A stretch of DNA of 57,580 bases, taken from positions 1-57,580 of the forward strand of contig JAFGEZ010000042.1 in assembly GCA_016931295.1 (NCBI GenBank). Reading direction: 5' to 3'. Within the stretch, counting starts at the first letter, position 1, and each line of letters begins with the position of its first letter. The notes beneath the pieces were generated by a model. It saw only the letters and a program-made list of their open reading frames with translations. It made no database searches and was not told where the DNA came from. Shown piece by piece: positions 23,636 to 32,095 of the stretch. The DNA comes from Candidatus Krumholzibacteriota bacterium. GTDB lineage: Bacteria > Krumholzibacteriota > Krumholzibacteriia > Krumholzibacteriales > Krumholzibacteriaceae. The position numbers and the translations under genes are program-made.

Positions 23636-24814
23636 ATGCTGATCCCGAGGCTGGCCACGCGGAACATCCTGGGAGTGGGGCTGAGGACCTGGCTCAACGC
23701 GATCGTCCTCTCGCTCGTCTTCGTCCTCATCATCTGGGTGCAGGGAGTGCTGGAGGGGATGGCGCGCTACGCCAAGGACGCCCGGATCGACTTCGAGATC
23801 GGCGGGGGGATGTACTGGCACGAGGCCTACGACCCGTACGATCCCCTCACCTTCGAGGACGCTCACGGGCCGCTTCCGCCCGCCGTCGCCGCGCTCGTCG
23901 ACCGCGGCGAGGCGACGCCGATGCTCGTCGCCACCGGCGCGATCTTTCCCGAGGGGCGGATCCGCGGCGTCGTGCTCCGCGGGATCGATCCGGGGCAGCG
24001 CATCATCGATATCCCGTCGCGGTTCCTCGCCGCCGACGGCGGCGGTGCGATCCCCGCGATGATCGGCGAGCAGATGGCCCGGCAGACGCGGCTCGGAGTG
24101 GGCGATTACGTCACCGTCCGCTGGCGCGACGCGGGGGGCACCTTCGACGCGGACGACATCCGGATCGTCCAGATCATGCAGGCCGCTTCGCCGTCGGTGG
24201 ACGTGGGGCAGATCTGGCTGCCCCTCGAGCGGATGCGCGAAATGTTCCGCGCTCCCGGCGAGGCGAGCGTCGCCGTCATCGGCACGGGCGTCGCCGATCC
24301 GCCGGAGGCCGGCGGGGGGTGGGCTTTCCACGATCTCGACGATCTCCTCGCCGACATCGAGGAGCTGATCCGGATGAAGTCGAACAGCGCCAACATCGTC
24401 TACGGGCTCCTGCTCTTCATGGGGCTTCTCGCCGTCTTCGACACGCAGGTGCTCGCGATCTGGCGCCGCCGCAGGGAGATCGGCACGCTCGTCGCGCTCG
24501 GCATGAGGCGGGCCACCGTCGTCGGCCTCTTCACCCTCGAGGGGGCGATGCACGGCGTGCTCGCCCTCCTTCTCGGCGCGGTCTACGGGGTGCCGCTTTT
24601 GTGGCTCAGCCGGGTCCGGGGGCTTCCGATGCCCGAGATGGCCGGCGACTGGGGGATCGCGATCCCGCCCGCCCTCTATCCCTATTACGGGCTGCGGCTC
24701 GTCGTGGCGACGACCCTGATCGTCCTCGTGACGGTCACGATCGTCTCCTATCTGCCCGCGTCGAAGATCTCGCGGATGAGACCGACCGATGCGCTGAGGG
24801 GGAAGGCGTCATGA
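23636..24814 (+). CDS. FtsX/LolC-E-type ABC permease (first subunit)
   Basis: 392 residues with the layout of LolC/LolE/MacB permeases: one helix near the N-terminus (about 18-38), a large periplasmic domain (about 40-255), and three C-terminal helices. The IWRRRREIGTLVALGMRR motif between helices 2 and 3 is the coupling helix of this family. The C-terminus has SRMRPTDALRG. The stop overlaps the next permease start (ATGA). Confidence 0.9.
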   Translation: MLIPRLATRNILGVGLRTWLNAIVLSLVFVLIIWVQGVLEGMARYAKDARIDFEIGGGMYWHEAYDPYDPLTFEDAHGPLPPAVAALVDRGEATPMLVATGAIFPEGRIRGVVLRGIDPGQRIIDIPSRFLAADGGGAIPAMIGEQMARQTRLGVGDYVTVRWRDAGGTFDADDIRIVQIMQAASPSVDVGQIWLPLERMREMFRAPGEASVAVIGTGVADPPEAGGGWAFHDLDDLLADIEELIRMKSNSANIVYGLLLFMGLLAVFDTQVLAIWRRRREIGTLVALGMRRATVVGLFTLEGAMHGVLALLLGAVYGVPLLWLSRVRGLPMPEMAGDWGIAIPPALYPYYGLRLVVATTLIVLVTVTIVSYLPASKISRMRPTDALRGKAS

Positions 24815-26097
24815 CGAGGTTCCTGCTCAAGGGGCTCCTGCGCGACCGGCACCGCAGCCTCTTCCCGATCGTCGTCGTGACGATCGGGGCGGCCCTCACC
24901 GTGGTGATGACCTGCCTCATGCACGGGTTCATGGACGAGGCGGTGCGCTCGTACGCCCAGCTCGACACGGGGCACGTCAAGGTCGTCACCCGCGGCTACC
25001 GGGAACTGGTCTCGCAGCTGCCCAACGATCTCGCCATCGACGGCGCCGACAGCCTTATCGCCTCGCTGCGGCGCGAGTACCCCGATCTCGAATGGACGGC
25101 ACGGATCAAGTTCGGCGGTCTCCTCGACGTTCCAGACTCGCTGGGCGAGACGCGCAGCCAGGGACCCGTCTTCGGGATCGCGGCGGATCTTCTCGGCGCG
25201 AACACACGCGAGCCCGGGCGGCTCAACCTCGGGGCATCCCTCGTGCGCGGCCGTCTGCCGGAGCGCCCGGGGGAGATCCTCGTCTCCGACGATCTCGCCA
25301 GGCAGCTCGAGGTGGAAATCGGCGAGACCGCCACGCTCGTCGGGGCCACCTCGACCGGGGCGATGGCGATACACAACTTCCTCGTCGCCGGCACGGTGCG
25401 GTTCGGCGTCGCCGCCCTCGACCGCAACTCGATGATCGTCGATATCGGGGACGCGCAGTACGCCCTCGACATGTCCGGGATGGCGGGGGAGATCCTGGGA
25501 TTCTTTCCCAACACCGTCTTCGATGCCAAGCGGGCGGAGGCGGTCGCCGCGGCCTTCAACGCGGCGGCGCGGAAGCCCGGGAGCGATCCGGCCGCGGACC
25601 GCACGCCGGTCATGATCACCCTGCGGGACCAGAACGGGCTCGGGGCCCTGCTCGACCTCGCCGAGTACCGGATCACGATCATCCTCGCGATCTTCTTCGT
25701 CGTCATGTCGATCGTCCTCTGGAACGCCGGGCTGATGTCGGGGATCCGCCGCTACGGGGAGTTCGGCGTGCGGCTCGCGATCGGCGAGTCGAAGGGGCAC
25801 GTCTTCGCCACGCAGCTCGTCGAGGCCGCCTTGATCGGACTCGTCGGCGCGATGCTCGGCACGGCGATCGGTCTCGGCGCCTCCTGGTACCTGCAGGAGG
25901 TGGGGATCGACATGTCCGGCATGATGGAATCCTCATCGGTGCTCATGGCGAGCGTCGTCCGGGCGCAGGTGACGTGTCTCGGCTGGTTCATCGGTTTCCT
26001 GCCGGGCCTCGGCGCCACGCTCGTCGGCACGGCCGTGTCGGGGATAGGCGTTTTCAGGAGACAGACCGCGCAACTGTTCAAGGAGCTCGAGACATGA
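24811..26097 (+). CDS. FtsX/LolC-E-type ABC permease (second subunit)
   Basis: 428 residues of the same fold as the previous gene but divergent, so the transporter is probably a heterodimer like LolC-LolE. The first helix (SLFPIVVVTIGAALTVVMTC), large periplasmic domain and three C-terminal helices are visible, with the coupling helix GIRRYGEFGVRLAIGESKG. Overlapping starts and stops on both sides (ATGA) show tight coupling to the LolA-like gene as well. Confidence 0.9.
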   Translation: MTRFLLKGLLRDRHRSLFPIVVVTIGAALTVVMTCLMHGFMDEAVRSYAQLDTGHVKVVTRGYRELVSQLPNDLAIDGADSLIASLRREYPDLEWTARIKFGGLLDVPDSLGETRSQGPVFGIAADLLGANTREPGRLNLGASLVRGRLPERPGEILVSDDLARQLEVEIGETATLVGATSTGAMAIHNFLVAGTVRFGVAALDRNSMIVDIGDAQYALDMSGMAGEILGFFPNTVFDAKRAEAVAAAFNAAARKPGSDPAADRTPVMITLRDQNGLGALLDLAEYRITIILAIFFVVMSIVLWNAGLMSGIRRYGEFGVRLAIGESKGHVFATQLVEAALIGLVGAMLGTAIGLGASWYLQEVGIDMSGMMESSSVLMASVVRAQVTCLGWFIGFLPGLGATLVGTAVSGIGVFRRQTAQLFKELET

Positions 26098-26843
26098 GAC
26101 ACGCGCTGACCGCCGCCGTCCTTCTCCTTCTCGCGTGCAACCCGGCGGCTGCCGCCGACAGGCCCACCGGCGAGGAGGTGCTCGCCCGGATCGACGAGAA
26201 CATGTACGTCGACCACGCCGTGACGCGCTCGACGATGATCGTCCACGCGCGGAGCGGCACCCGCACGATCACCTCCCGCTCGTGGCGCAAGGGCAAGGAC
26301 AACTCCTTCGTCGAGTACCTCTCGCCTGCGCGCGAGCGGGGCAAGAAGATGCTCCGGCTCGGCGACAAGCTGTGGAACTACGCCCCCGAGCCCGAGGACC
26401 GGATCATCGCCATCTCCGGGCACCTGCTCCGGCAGTCGGTGATGGGCTCGGACCTCTCCTACGAGGACGTCACGGAGAACACCGAGCTCGTCGAGAAGTA
26501 CGACGCCGCGGTCGTCGGCGAGGAGGAGATCGAGGGGCGGGCCTGCTGGGTCGTCGAGATGACGGCGAAGGTTCCCGACGTCGCATACCACTCGCGGAAG
26601 ATCTGGGTGGACGAGGAGCGCTGGCTCGCCCTCCGAGAGGAGCGGTTCGCCCGCAGCGGCAAGCTCCTCAAGACGACGCGGATCACCGAGGTCTTCCGGA
26701 CGGACGGCCGGTGGTATCCGCGGCGGATGGTCTTCAAGGACGCCCTCGCCCGCGGGGACGGCACGGAGTTCATCATCGACGATATCGATTTCGAGACCGA
26801 GGTGCCCGACTACCTGCTCACGAAGGCGGCGCTGAGGAAATGA
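26094..26843 (+). CDS. LolA-like outer-membrane lipoprotein-sorting family protein
   Basis: 249 residues with a signal peptide (ALTAAVLLLLACNPAAAA). The body matches the 'outer membrane lipoprotein-sorting' LolA-like family: SRSWRKGKDNSFVEYLSPA, LRLGDKLWNYAPEPEDRIIA, SDLSYEDVT, EGRACWVVEM and KIWVDEERWLAL. Such proteins have an open beta-barrel that carries a lipid tail through the periplasm. Coupling to the permeases suggests it receives cargo from them and hands it to the barrel at 21687. A paralogous family member lies at 38924. Confidence 0.85.
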   Translation: MRHALTAAVLLLLACNPAAAADRPTGEEVLARIDENMYVDHAVTRSTMIVHARSGTRTITSRSWRKGKDNSFVEYLSPARERGKKMLRLGDKLWNYAPEPEDRIIAISGHLLRQSVMGSDLSYEDVTENTELVEKYDAAVVGEEEIEGRACWVVEMTAKVPDVAYHSRKIWVDEERWLALREERFARSGKLLKTTRITEVFRTDGRWYPRRMVFKDALARGDGTEFIIDDIDFETEVPDYLLTKAALRK

Positions 26844-26910
26844 CGGGGGCGCGGGGCCGCCGCTTCCGGGGCGGCACGGCCGGCGCGCGGCGGCCTTTCC
26901 CGTGCGGATT

Positions 26911-26940
26911 CCCCCGGCGGCGGCCCCGGGGGGTTTCCTT
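26911..26940 (+). terminator. Probable terminator of the export operon
   Basis: CCCCCGG (26911-26917) pairs with CCGGGGG (26926-26932) over an eight-base loop, followed by GTTTCCTTTT. It lies 68 bases after the LolA-like gene. Confidence 0.6.
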
Positions 26941-26962
26941 TTCGCGGAAACTGTGCTAGAAT
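26934..26962 (+). promoter_or_regulatory. Candidate promoter with extended -10 for the SnoaL-like gene
   Basis: TGCTAGAAT (26954-26962) is an extended -10; 17 bases upstream is a weak TTTCCT. It overlaps the terminator tail of the previous operon. Confidence 0.4.
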
Positions 26963-27045
26963 CCTCTCGTATCGTTTTCCTCAGCCGCGCGTGCCCGCGT
27001 CGGCCCCGCCGTCTCGTCCGCGAGGCGCGCGCCATCGAGGTCAGC

Positions 27046-27408
27046 ATGGCGAACGATCGCACGGAGAGCATCGTCCGCGATTTCGTTCGGCTGTTCAACG
27101 AGCGACGCGTGGACGATCTCTCCGAACTCCTGACCGACGACCACCTCTTCGTAGACGCGCTCGGCAAGACGATCCGCGGCAAGCGTTCGATGAAGGAGGC
27201 GTGGGACAAGTACTTCCACATGGTCTCCGCCTACAGCATCGAGATCGACGAGATCGAGGGCACCGCCGACCGTTTCGACATCCGGGGCCGCGCGAAGGGC
27301 GCCGGACGCGAGGGCGTTCCGCAGTCGACGCCGTGGGAGATCCCCGCGTCGTGGCGCGCCGTCGTCCGCAACGGCAAGATCGCCGAGTGGCGTGTCGGCG
27401 GAGAGTGA
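27046..27408 (+). CDS. SnoaL-like/NTF2-fold small protein
   Basis: 120 residues with the SnoaL-like layout: an opening helix (IVRDFVRLFNERRVDDLSEL), LLTDDHLFVDALGKTIRGK, a second helix (KEAWDKYFHMV), and strands ending PASWRAVVRNGKIAEWRV. Members bind small ligands or act as isomerases or cyclases; no specific role can be assigned. Confidence 0.7.
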   Translation: MANDRTESIVRDFVRLFNERRVDDLSELLTDDHLFVDALGKTIRGKRSMKEAWDKYFHMVSAYSIEIDEIEGTADRFDIRGRAKGAGREGVPQSTPWEIPASWRAVVRNGKIAEWRVGGE

Positions 27409-27443
27409 CAACCGCAGTACTCGGTCAGGAGCCTGATCGAACA

Positions 27444-27472
27444 TTGCCTTCCCCGGCCGGGACGGGTATGAT
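27444..27472 (+). promoter_or_regulatory. Candidate promoter of the symporter-GH97 unit
   Basis: TTGCCT (27444-27449), 17 bases, TATGAT (27467-27472). If used, the transcript would have a leader of about 195 bases before the start at 27674. I see no recognisable riboswitch in it. Confidence 0.5.
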
Positions 27473-27673
27473 CGTCGGCGCGTCGCGCGTCCGGCGGACG
27501 ATACGCCCCGCGCACATGCATATCCGCACAGATGCGAGGATGGTTCCGGTGTAGGCCGGATCATGCCGGTTGCATCGACGGCGCGCTCGTCGAGCGGTTC
27601 GAACCGGCCCGCTCCGGCGGCGCATTCGGGTGCAACGTACTGCGCCGGGCGCCCTGAAGACACGGGAGGAGCG

Positions 27674-29137
27674 ATGGAAGAACACACCGCGCAGATACTC
27701 GTCGTCATGATCCTCTACCTCGCGCTGCTCGTCGCGTGGGGGCTCTACCAGGGCCGCAAGGTGCAGGACGCCTGCGACTACTCGATCGCCGGCCGCTGCC
27801 TGCCCGGCTGGGCGGCGGCGCTCTCCGAACGGGCGACGGGAGAGTCCTCCTGGGCGCTCCTCGGCCTGCCCGGCTTCGCCTACGCCACCGGGCTTGCGAG
27901 CGTCTGGACGGCCGTCGGCTGTGTCGCCGGGATCGTCGTCGCGTGGGCGGCGATCGCATGGCGCCTGCGCGACGAGGCGGAGCGCTACGAGGTGACGACC
28001 TTCACCGGGTACATCGCCCGGCGCCACGGGGACGCGGGCGAGGCGATCCGCGTGTGGGGCTCGCTCACGATCGTCTTCTTCTTTTTCTTCTACGTGGGGG
28101 CGCAGTTCCTCGGCGGCGGGAAGACGCTGCATTCGATCTTCGGGCTCGACCCCCGTCTCGGGATGCTCGTGACGGCCGTCATCATCGTTCCCTATACCGT
28201 CTACGGGGGATTCCGGAGCGTCGTCTACACCGACGTCGTCCAGGCGATCGTGATGATCGCCGCGCTCGTCGTCGGTCCCCTCGTGGGTCTTGCCGTCATC
28301 GCGAAGGCCCCGGACGTCTTCGCCCGGTCGATCCCCGAGGCGATCGTCGCGGCGGGGGCGGGGCACGGCTCGTGGACGGGCGCCGCATCGGGCTTCGCCG
28401 CGGGGGCGGCGATCATGGGGGGCGTCTCGTGGTTTTTCGGCTATCTCGGCGGCCAGCCGCAGCTCTCGATGCGTTTCATGGCGATCCGCGATCCCGGCGA
28501 GGCGCGGCGGGGGCGGAACATCGGGATCGCCTGGACGGTGCTCGCCTACATCGGCGCCCTCTCGATCGGCTGGATCGGCATCGCCCTCTTCGGCCCGGAG
28601 GGGCTCGAGGACGCCGAGTACGTGATGCCCGCCGTCATGCTCCGGATCTTCCCGCCGGCCGTGGCCGCCGTCCTCATCACCGGCGCCATCGCCGCGATGA
28701 TCTCGACGGCCGACTCGCTCCTCATCCTCTCGGCCTCGGAACTCAGCGAGAACATCGTCAAGCCGGCGCTCCGCCGCCGCGGCCGCGACGCGGGAGACGG
28801 TCTCCGGCACTCGCGGCTCGTGACGGCGCTCCTCGCCGCCGTCGCTCTCGTTCTCGCGTACCTCTCGCCGTCGAAGCTGATCTACACGATCGTCGGGTTC
28901 GTCTGGGCGGGGATCGGCGGCACCTTCTCCGTCGTGATCCTCTGCACGCTCTTCTGGAAGCGATACCACGGCCGGGCGGCCCTCGCCACGATCCTCGCGG
29001 GGCTCCTCTTCACCGTTTTCTGGATCGCGACGGGGATGGAGGCAGTGATCACCGCCCGGTTCATGACCTTCGCCGTCGCCGGCCTTGTCGCCGTCGCCGC
29101 GACGTACACGATCCCGGAGGGACAACATGAGACGTGA
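27674..29137 (+). CDS. Sodium:solute symporter (SSS family, PutP/SGLT-like)
   Basis: 487 residues with about thirteen helices. Family marks are CDYSIAGRCLPGW, the SERATGESSWALLGLPG segment (compare PutP), GGFRSVVYTDVVQ, and the AAMISTADSLLILSASELS sodium-site region. The most PutP-like part is the first third, but the gene overlaps a GH97 glycosidase by 11 bases, so a sugar substrate is also possible. GGGAGGAG precedes the ATG at 27674. Confidence 0.9.
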   Translation: MEEHTAQILVVMILYLALLVAWGLYQGRKVQDACDYSIAGRCLPGWAAALSERATGESSWALLGLPGFAYATGLASVWTAVGCVAGIVVAWAAIAWRLRDEAERYEVTTFTGYIARRHGDAGEAIRVWGSLTIVFFFFFYVGAQFLGGGKTLHSIFGLDPRLGMLVTAVIIVPYTVYGGFRSVVYTDVVQAIVMIAALVVGPLVGLAVIAKAPDVFARSIPEAIVAAGAGHGSWTGAASGFAAGAAIMGGVSWFFGYLGGQPQLSMRFMAIRDPGEARRGRNIGIAWTVLAYIGALSIGWIGIALFGPEGLEDAEYVMPAVMLRIFPPAVAAVLITGAIAAMISTADSLLILSASELSENIVKPALRRRGRDAGDGLRHSRLVTALLAAVALVLAYLSPSKLIYTIVGFVWAGIGGTFSVVILCTLFWKRYHGRAALATILAGLLFTVFWIATGMEAVITARFMTFAVAGLVAVAATYTIPEGQHET

Positions 29138-31205
29138 CGCCCTGGCGGCCGTGGTCGCCGTTCTCGCGGCTCTCGCCGCGCCGTCCACGCTCGACTGCGC
29201 GGCTGCCGCAGCCGCCGTCGCCTGCGTGCCCGCGGCGCCCGCTCCCCGCGCCGGAGGCGATCCGGCCGCCGCCGCGCCGCTCGAGCTGCGCTCGCCGGAT
29301 GGATCGGTCGCCGTCGTCTTCACGCTGGAGGAGGGGCTGCCCCGATACGCCGTCTCGTTCCGTGGAGAGGAGATCATCCGCCCGTCGGCGATGGGATTCC
29401 GCCTGCGCGGCGCGCCGGATTTCGCGGGGCCCTTTTCCCTCGAGTCGTCGGCGCGACGCGCGATCGACGAGACATGGCGCCCCGTCTGGGGGCAGTTCTC
29501 CGAGATCCGCGATCGCGCGTCCGAGCTCGCCGTCGTGCTGCGCGAGACGGCAGAGACGGGGCGGCGGCTCGAGATCGTCTTCCGAGCGTACGACGACGGG
29601 GCGGCCTTCCGCTACCGGATCCCGCGCCAGCCGGGACTCGAATCGATCGAGATCGCCGACGAGCTCACCCGCTTCGATTTCGCCTCGGACAACAGGGCCT
29701 GGTGGATCCCGGCCGACTGGGACTCCTACGAGCGGCTCTACGCGACGACCGGGCTCGGGGCGATCGTGGCCTGCAACACACCCGTGACGATGCGTACTCC
29801 CTCGGGGACGCACCTCGCCGTTCACGAGGCGGCCCTCACCGACTACGCAGGGATGACCCTGCGCGCCGTGCCGGGCCCGCCGGGCCGCTTCGAGGCCGAT
29901 CTCGTCCCCTGGCCCGACGGCGTGCGGGTGCGCGGGGACACGCCGCTCGTCACTCCCTGGCGGACGATCCTCCTCGCCGACCGCGCCGGCGGCCTCGCCG
30001 AGAGCACGCTCATCCTCAGCCTCAACGAGCCCTGCCGGATCGAGGATACCTCCTGGATCCGCCCGATGAAGTACGTCGGCATCTGGTGGAGCATGCACAT
30101 CAAGCAGGAGACGTGGACCGCCGGGCCGCGCCACGGCGCTACCACGGCGAACGCGAAGCGCTACATCGATTTCGCGTCGAGGCACGGGATACCGGGGCTC
30201 CTCATCGAGGGGTGGAACACCGGCTGGGAAGGCTGGGGGCAGGAGGGAGCCTACTCCTTCACCGAGAGCTACCCCGACTTCGACCTCGAGGCCGTCGTCC
30301 GTTACGGCCGCGAGAAGGGGGTCGTTCTCATCGGTCACCACGAGACCGGCGGGGACGTCCCCGGCTACGAGCGGCAGATCGACGAGGCCCTCGATCTCTA
30401 CGCGCGCCTCGGCGTGCCGGCGGTCAAGACCGGCTACGCCGGCGGGATCTTCCCGCGCGGGCAGCACCACCACGGGCAGTGGATGGTGCGCCACTACCGC
30501 TCGGTCGTCGAGAAGGCCGCCGAGCGGCGCATCGTCATCGACGCCCACGAGCCGATCAAGCCGACCGGCGTCTCGCGGACCTGGCCGAACATGATGACCC
30601 GCGAGGGGGCGCGCGGGATGGAGTACGACGCGTGGTCGGACGGCAATCCCCCCGAGCACACGGCGATCCTTCCCTTCACCCGGCTGCTCGGCGGCCCGAT
30701 GGACTACACGCCGGGGATCTTCGCCCTCGACGAGCGCTACCAGGGGCGCTTCCGCGTGCGCTCGACCCTGGCAAAGCAGCTCGCCCTGTACGTGGTCGTC
30801 TTCAGCCCGCTCCAGATGGCGGCCGACCTCCCTGAGAACTACGAGGGGCACCCCGCCTTCAGGTTCATCGAGGAGGTGCCCGTCACCTGGGACGAGACGC
30901 GCGTTCTCGACGCCGAGATCGGCGACTTCGTCATCACGGCCCGCCGCGCGGGGCGGTCGTGGTTTGTCGGCGGGCTCACCGACGAGCGGGCGCGCGTCTT
31001 CCTCGTGCCGCTGGATTTCCTGGAGGAGGGGACGGCGTACACGGCGCGTATCTACGCCGACGCCTCCGAGGCGGACTGGGACACCAACCCTCTCGGCTAC
31101 ACGATCGAGGAGCGCGCCGTCGACGCCGGCACGGTCCTCACGATGCGCTTCGCTCCCGGTGGGGGGCAGGCGGTGAGCATCGAGCCGGCGGGAAAATGGA
31201 AGTAG
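29127..31205 (+). CDS. Glycoside hydrolase family 97 protein, SusB-like
   Basis: 692 residues with an alanine-rich signal. The three GH97 parts are visible: N-terminal beta-sandwich (about 50-290), TIM barrel (about 300-590) and C-terminal beta domain (about 600-692). The barrel has YVGIWWSMH, LLIEGWNTGWEGWG, VKTGYAGG, IDAHEPIKPTG and REGARGMEYDAW. A glycine in KTGY rather than an aspartate nucleophile, together with the glutamates in AHEP and the later RGMEY, is the pattern of the inverting SusB-type alpha-glucosidase group rather than the retaining galactosidases. The protein is exported, so it would cut glycans in the periplasm or outside. It overlaps the symporter gene. Confidence 0.9.
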   Translation: MRRDALAAVVAVLAALAAPSTLDCAAAAAAVACVPAAPAPRAGGDPAAAAPLELRSPDGSVAVVFTLEEGLPRYAVSFRGEEIIRPSAMGFRLRGAPDFAGPFSLESSARRAIDETWRPVWGQFSEIRDRASELAVVLRETAETGRRLEIVFRAYDDGAAFRYRIPRQPGLESIEIADELTRFDFASDNRAWWIPADWDSYERLYATTGLGAIVACNTPVTMRTPSGTHLAVHEAALTDYAGMTLRAVPGPPGRFEADLVPWPDGVRVRGDTPLVTPWRTILLADRAGGLAESTLILSLNEPCRIEDTSWIRPMKYVGIWWSMHIKQETWTAGPRHGATTANAKRYIDFASRHGIPGLLIEGWNTGWEGWGQEGAYSFTESYPDFDLEAVVRYGREKGVVLIGHHETGGDVPGYERQIDEALDLYARLGVPAVKTGYAGGIFPRGQHHHGQWMVRHYRSVVEKAAERRIVIDAHEPIKPTGVSRTWPNMMTREGARGMEYDAWSDGNPPEHTAILPFTRLLGGPMDYTPGIFALDERYQGRFRVRSTLAKQLALYVVVFSPLQMAADLPENYEGHPAFRFIEEVPVTWDETRVLDAEIGDFVITARRAGRSWFVGGLTDERARVFLVPLDFLEEGTAYTARIYADASEADWDTNPLGYTIEERAVDAGTVLTMRFAPGGGQAVSIEPAGKWK

Positions 31206-31209
31206 GCGG

Positions 31210-31237
31210 TTGACCTGCAGTCTGAAATCGTTACAAT
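31210..31237 (+). promoter_or_regulatory. Promoter of the selenocysteine peroxiredoxin
   Basis: TTGACC (31210-31215), 16 bases, TACAAT (31232-31237). It begins right after the GH97 stop and is followed by AAGGAGGT and the start at 31265, giving a short leader and a transcript independent of GH97. Confidence 0.6.
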
Positions 31238-31264
31238 CGAGGCGTCACATGGAAGGAGGTGAAC

Positions 31265-31993
31265 ATGGCAGAGGAGTTCAAGGCGGGATGCGCGCGCCCG
31301 ACGGGAGGCCCCGTCGGCGAGACGATCGAACCGATCGAGGAACGGCCGACCGAAGCGGCCGGAAAGAAGGATGCGCATATGGGTATGATCAAGGTCGGCC
31401 GGAAGGCCCCCGATTTCACCGCCCCCGCGTACCACAAGGGCACGTTCGTCAACGTCAAGCTCTCGGACTACCTGGGTCAGTGGGTGGTGCTCTGCTTCTA
31501 CCCGGGCGACTTCACATTCGTCTGAGCGACGGAAGTCTCCGCGGTCGCGGAAAAGAACGATGAATTCGCCACACTCGGTGTCCAGGTCCTCTCCGTCAGC
31601 GTCGACAGCGTCTTCGTCCACAAGATGTGGGACGAGAACGAGCTGTCGAAGATGGTGAAGGGCGGGATCCCATTCCCGATGCTCTCCGACGGCGGCGGCA
31701 AGGTCGGCGCGGTCTACGGCATCTACGACGAGGATGCCGGCGTCGAGACGCGGGGCCGTTTCATCATCGACCCCGACGGCATCGTCCAGGGGTACGAGGT
31801 GCTCACGCCCCCGGTCGGCCGGAACGTCGGGGAGACCCTCCGGCAGGTGCAGGCCTTCCAGCTCGTGCGCGAGAGCAAGGGCAAGGAGGCGACACCCTCG
31901 GGGTGGAAGCCCGGCAAGGAGACGCTCAAGCCGGGGCCCGGCCTCGTCGGCAAGGTGTGGGAGGTCTGGAAGACCGACCAGGCGTTCGACTGA
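31265..31993 (+). CDS. Selenocysteine-containing peroxiredoxin (AhpC/Prx1 type)
   Basis: Reduces peroxides. Both halves of a peroxiredoxin lie in one frame, interrupted only by TGA at 31523-31525 (codon 87). Upstream reads [14 protein letters not shown], downstream [15 protein letters not shown]; the consensus is FVCPTE, so UGA replaces the peroxidatic cysteine exactly. The [23 protein letters not shown] and [12 protein letters not shown] regions are normal for AhpC. A SECIS-like hairpin follows the UGA. The usual resolving-cysteine region (VCPANW-like) reads [10 protein letters not shown], with Thr where Cys is expected, so a 1-Sec mechanism with an outside thiol is likely. A 45-residue N-terminal extension contains one cysteine. 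It would be mis-annotated as two fragments by standard gene callers. Total 242 residues including Sec. Confidence 0.93.
31526..31553 (+). other. Bacterial SECIS-like hairpin
   Basis: Just after the UGA, TCCGC (31538-31542) pairs with GCGGA (31547-31551) and leaves GGTC (31543-31546) as the apical loop, 17 bases past the UGA. A GGU-bearing apical loop at this kind of distance is the SelB-recognition feature known from bacterial selenoprotein mRNAs such as E. coli fdhF. Confidence 0.7.
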
Positions 31994-32034
31994 TAGATGG
32001 TCCGGCGCCGGCAGCGGCGCCGCAGGATGGACAC

Positions 32035-32072
32035 GAAACGCCCGCCAGGGGATATCCCCCGGCGGGCGTTTC
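32035..32072. terminator. Bidirectional terminator between convergent genes
   Basis: GAAACGCCCGCC (32035-32046) and its exact complement (32061-32072) form a 12-bp stem; the inner GGGG/CCCC extends it. Both outer edges carry T/A runs. It separates the peroxiredoxin (plus) from the gene ending at 32096 (minus). Confidence 0.85.
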
Positions 32073-32095
32073 CATGCGCATTTCGTGAACGAACG

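Noticed and set aside
31259-31525. Peroxiredoxin as a pseudogene split into two fragments by a nonsense mutation
   Set aside because: The TGA falls exactly on the catalytic cysteine codon, both sides stay in one frame with well-kept motifs, a SECIS-like hairpin follows, and selD is present.
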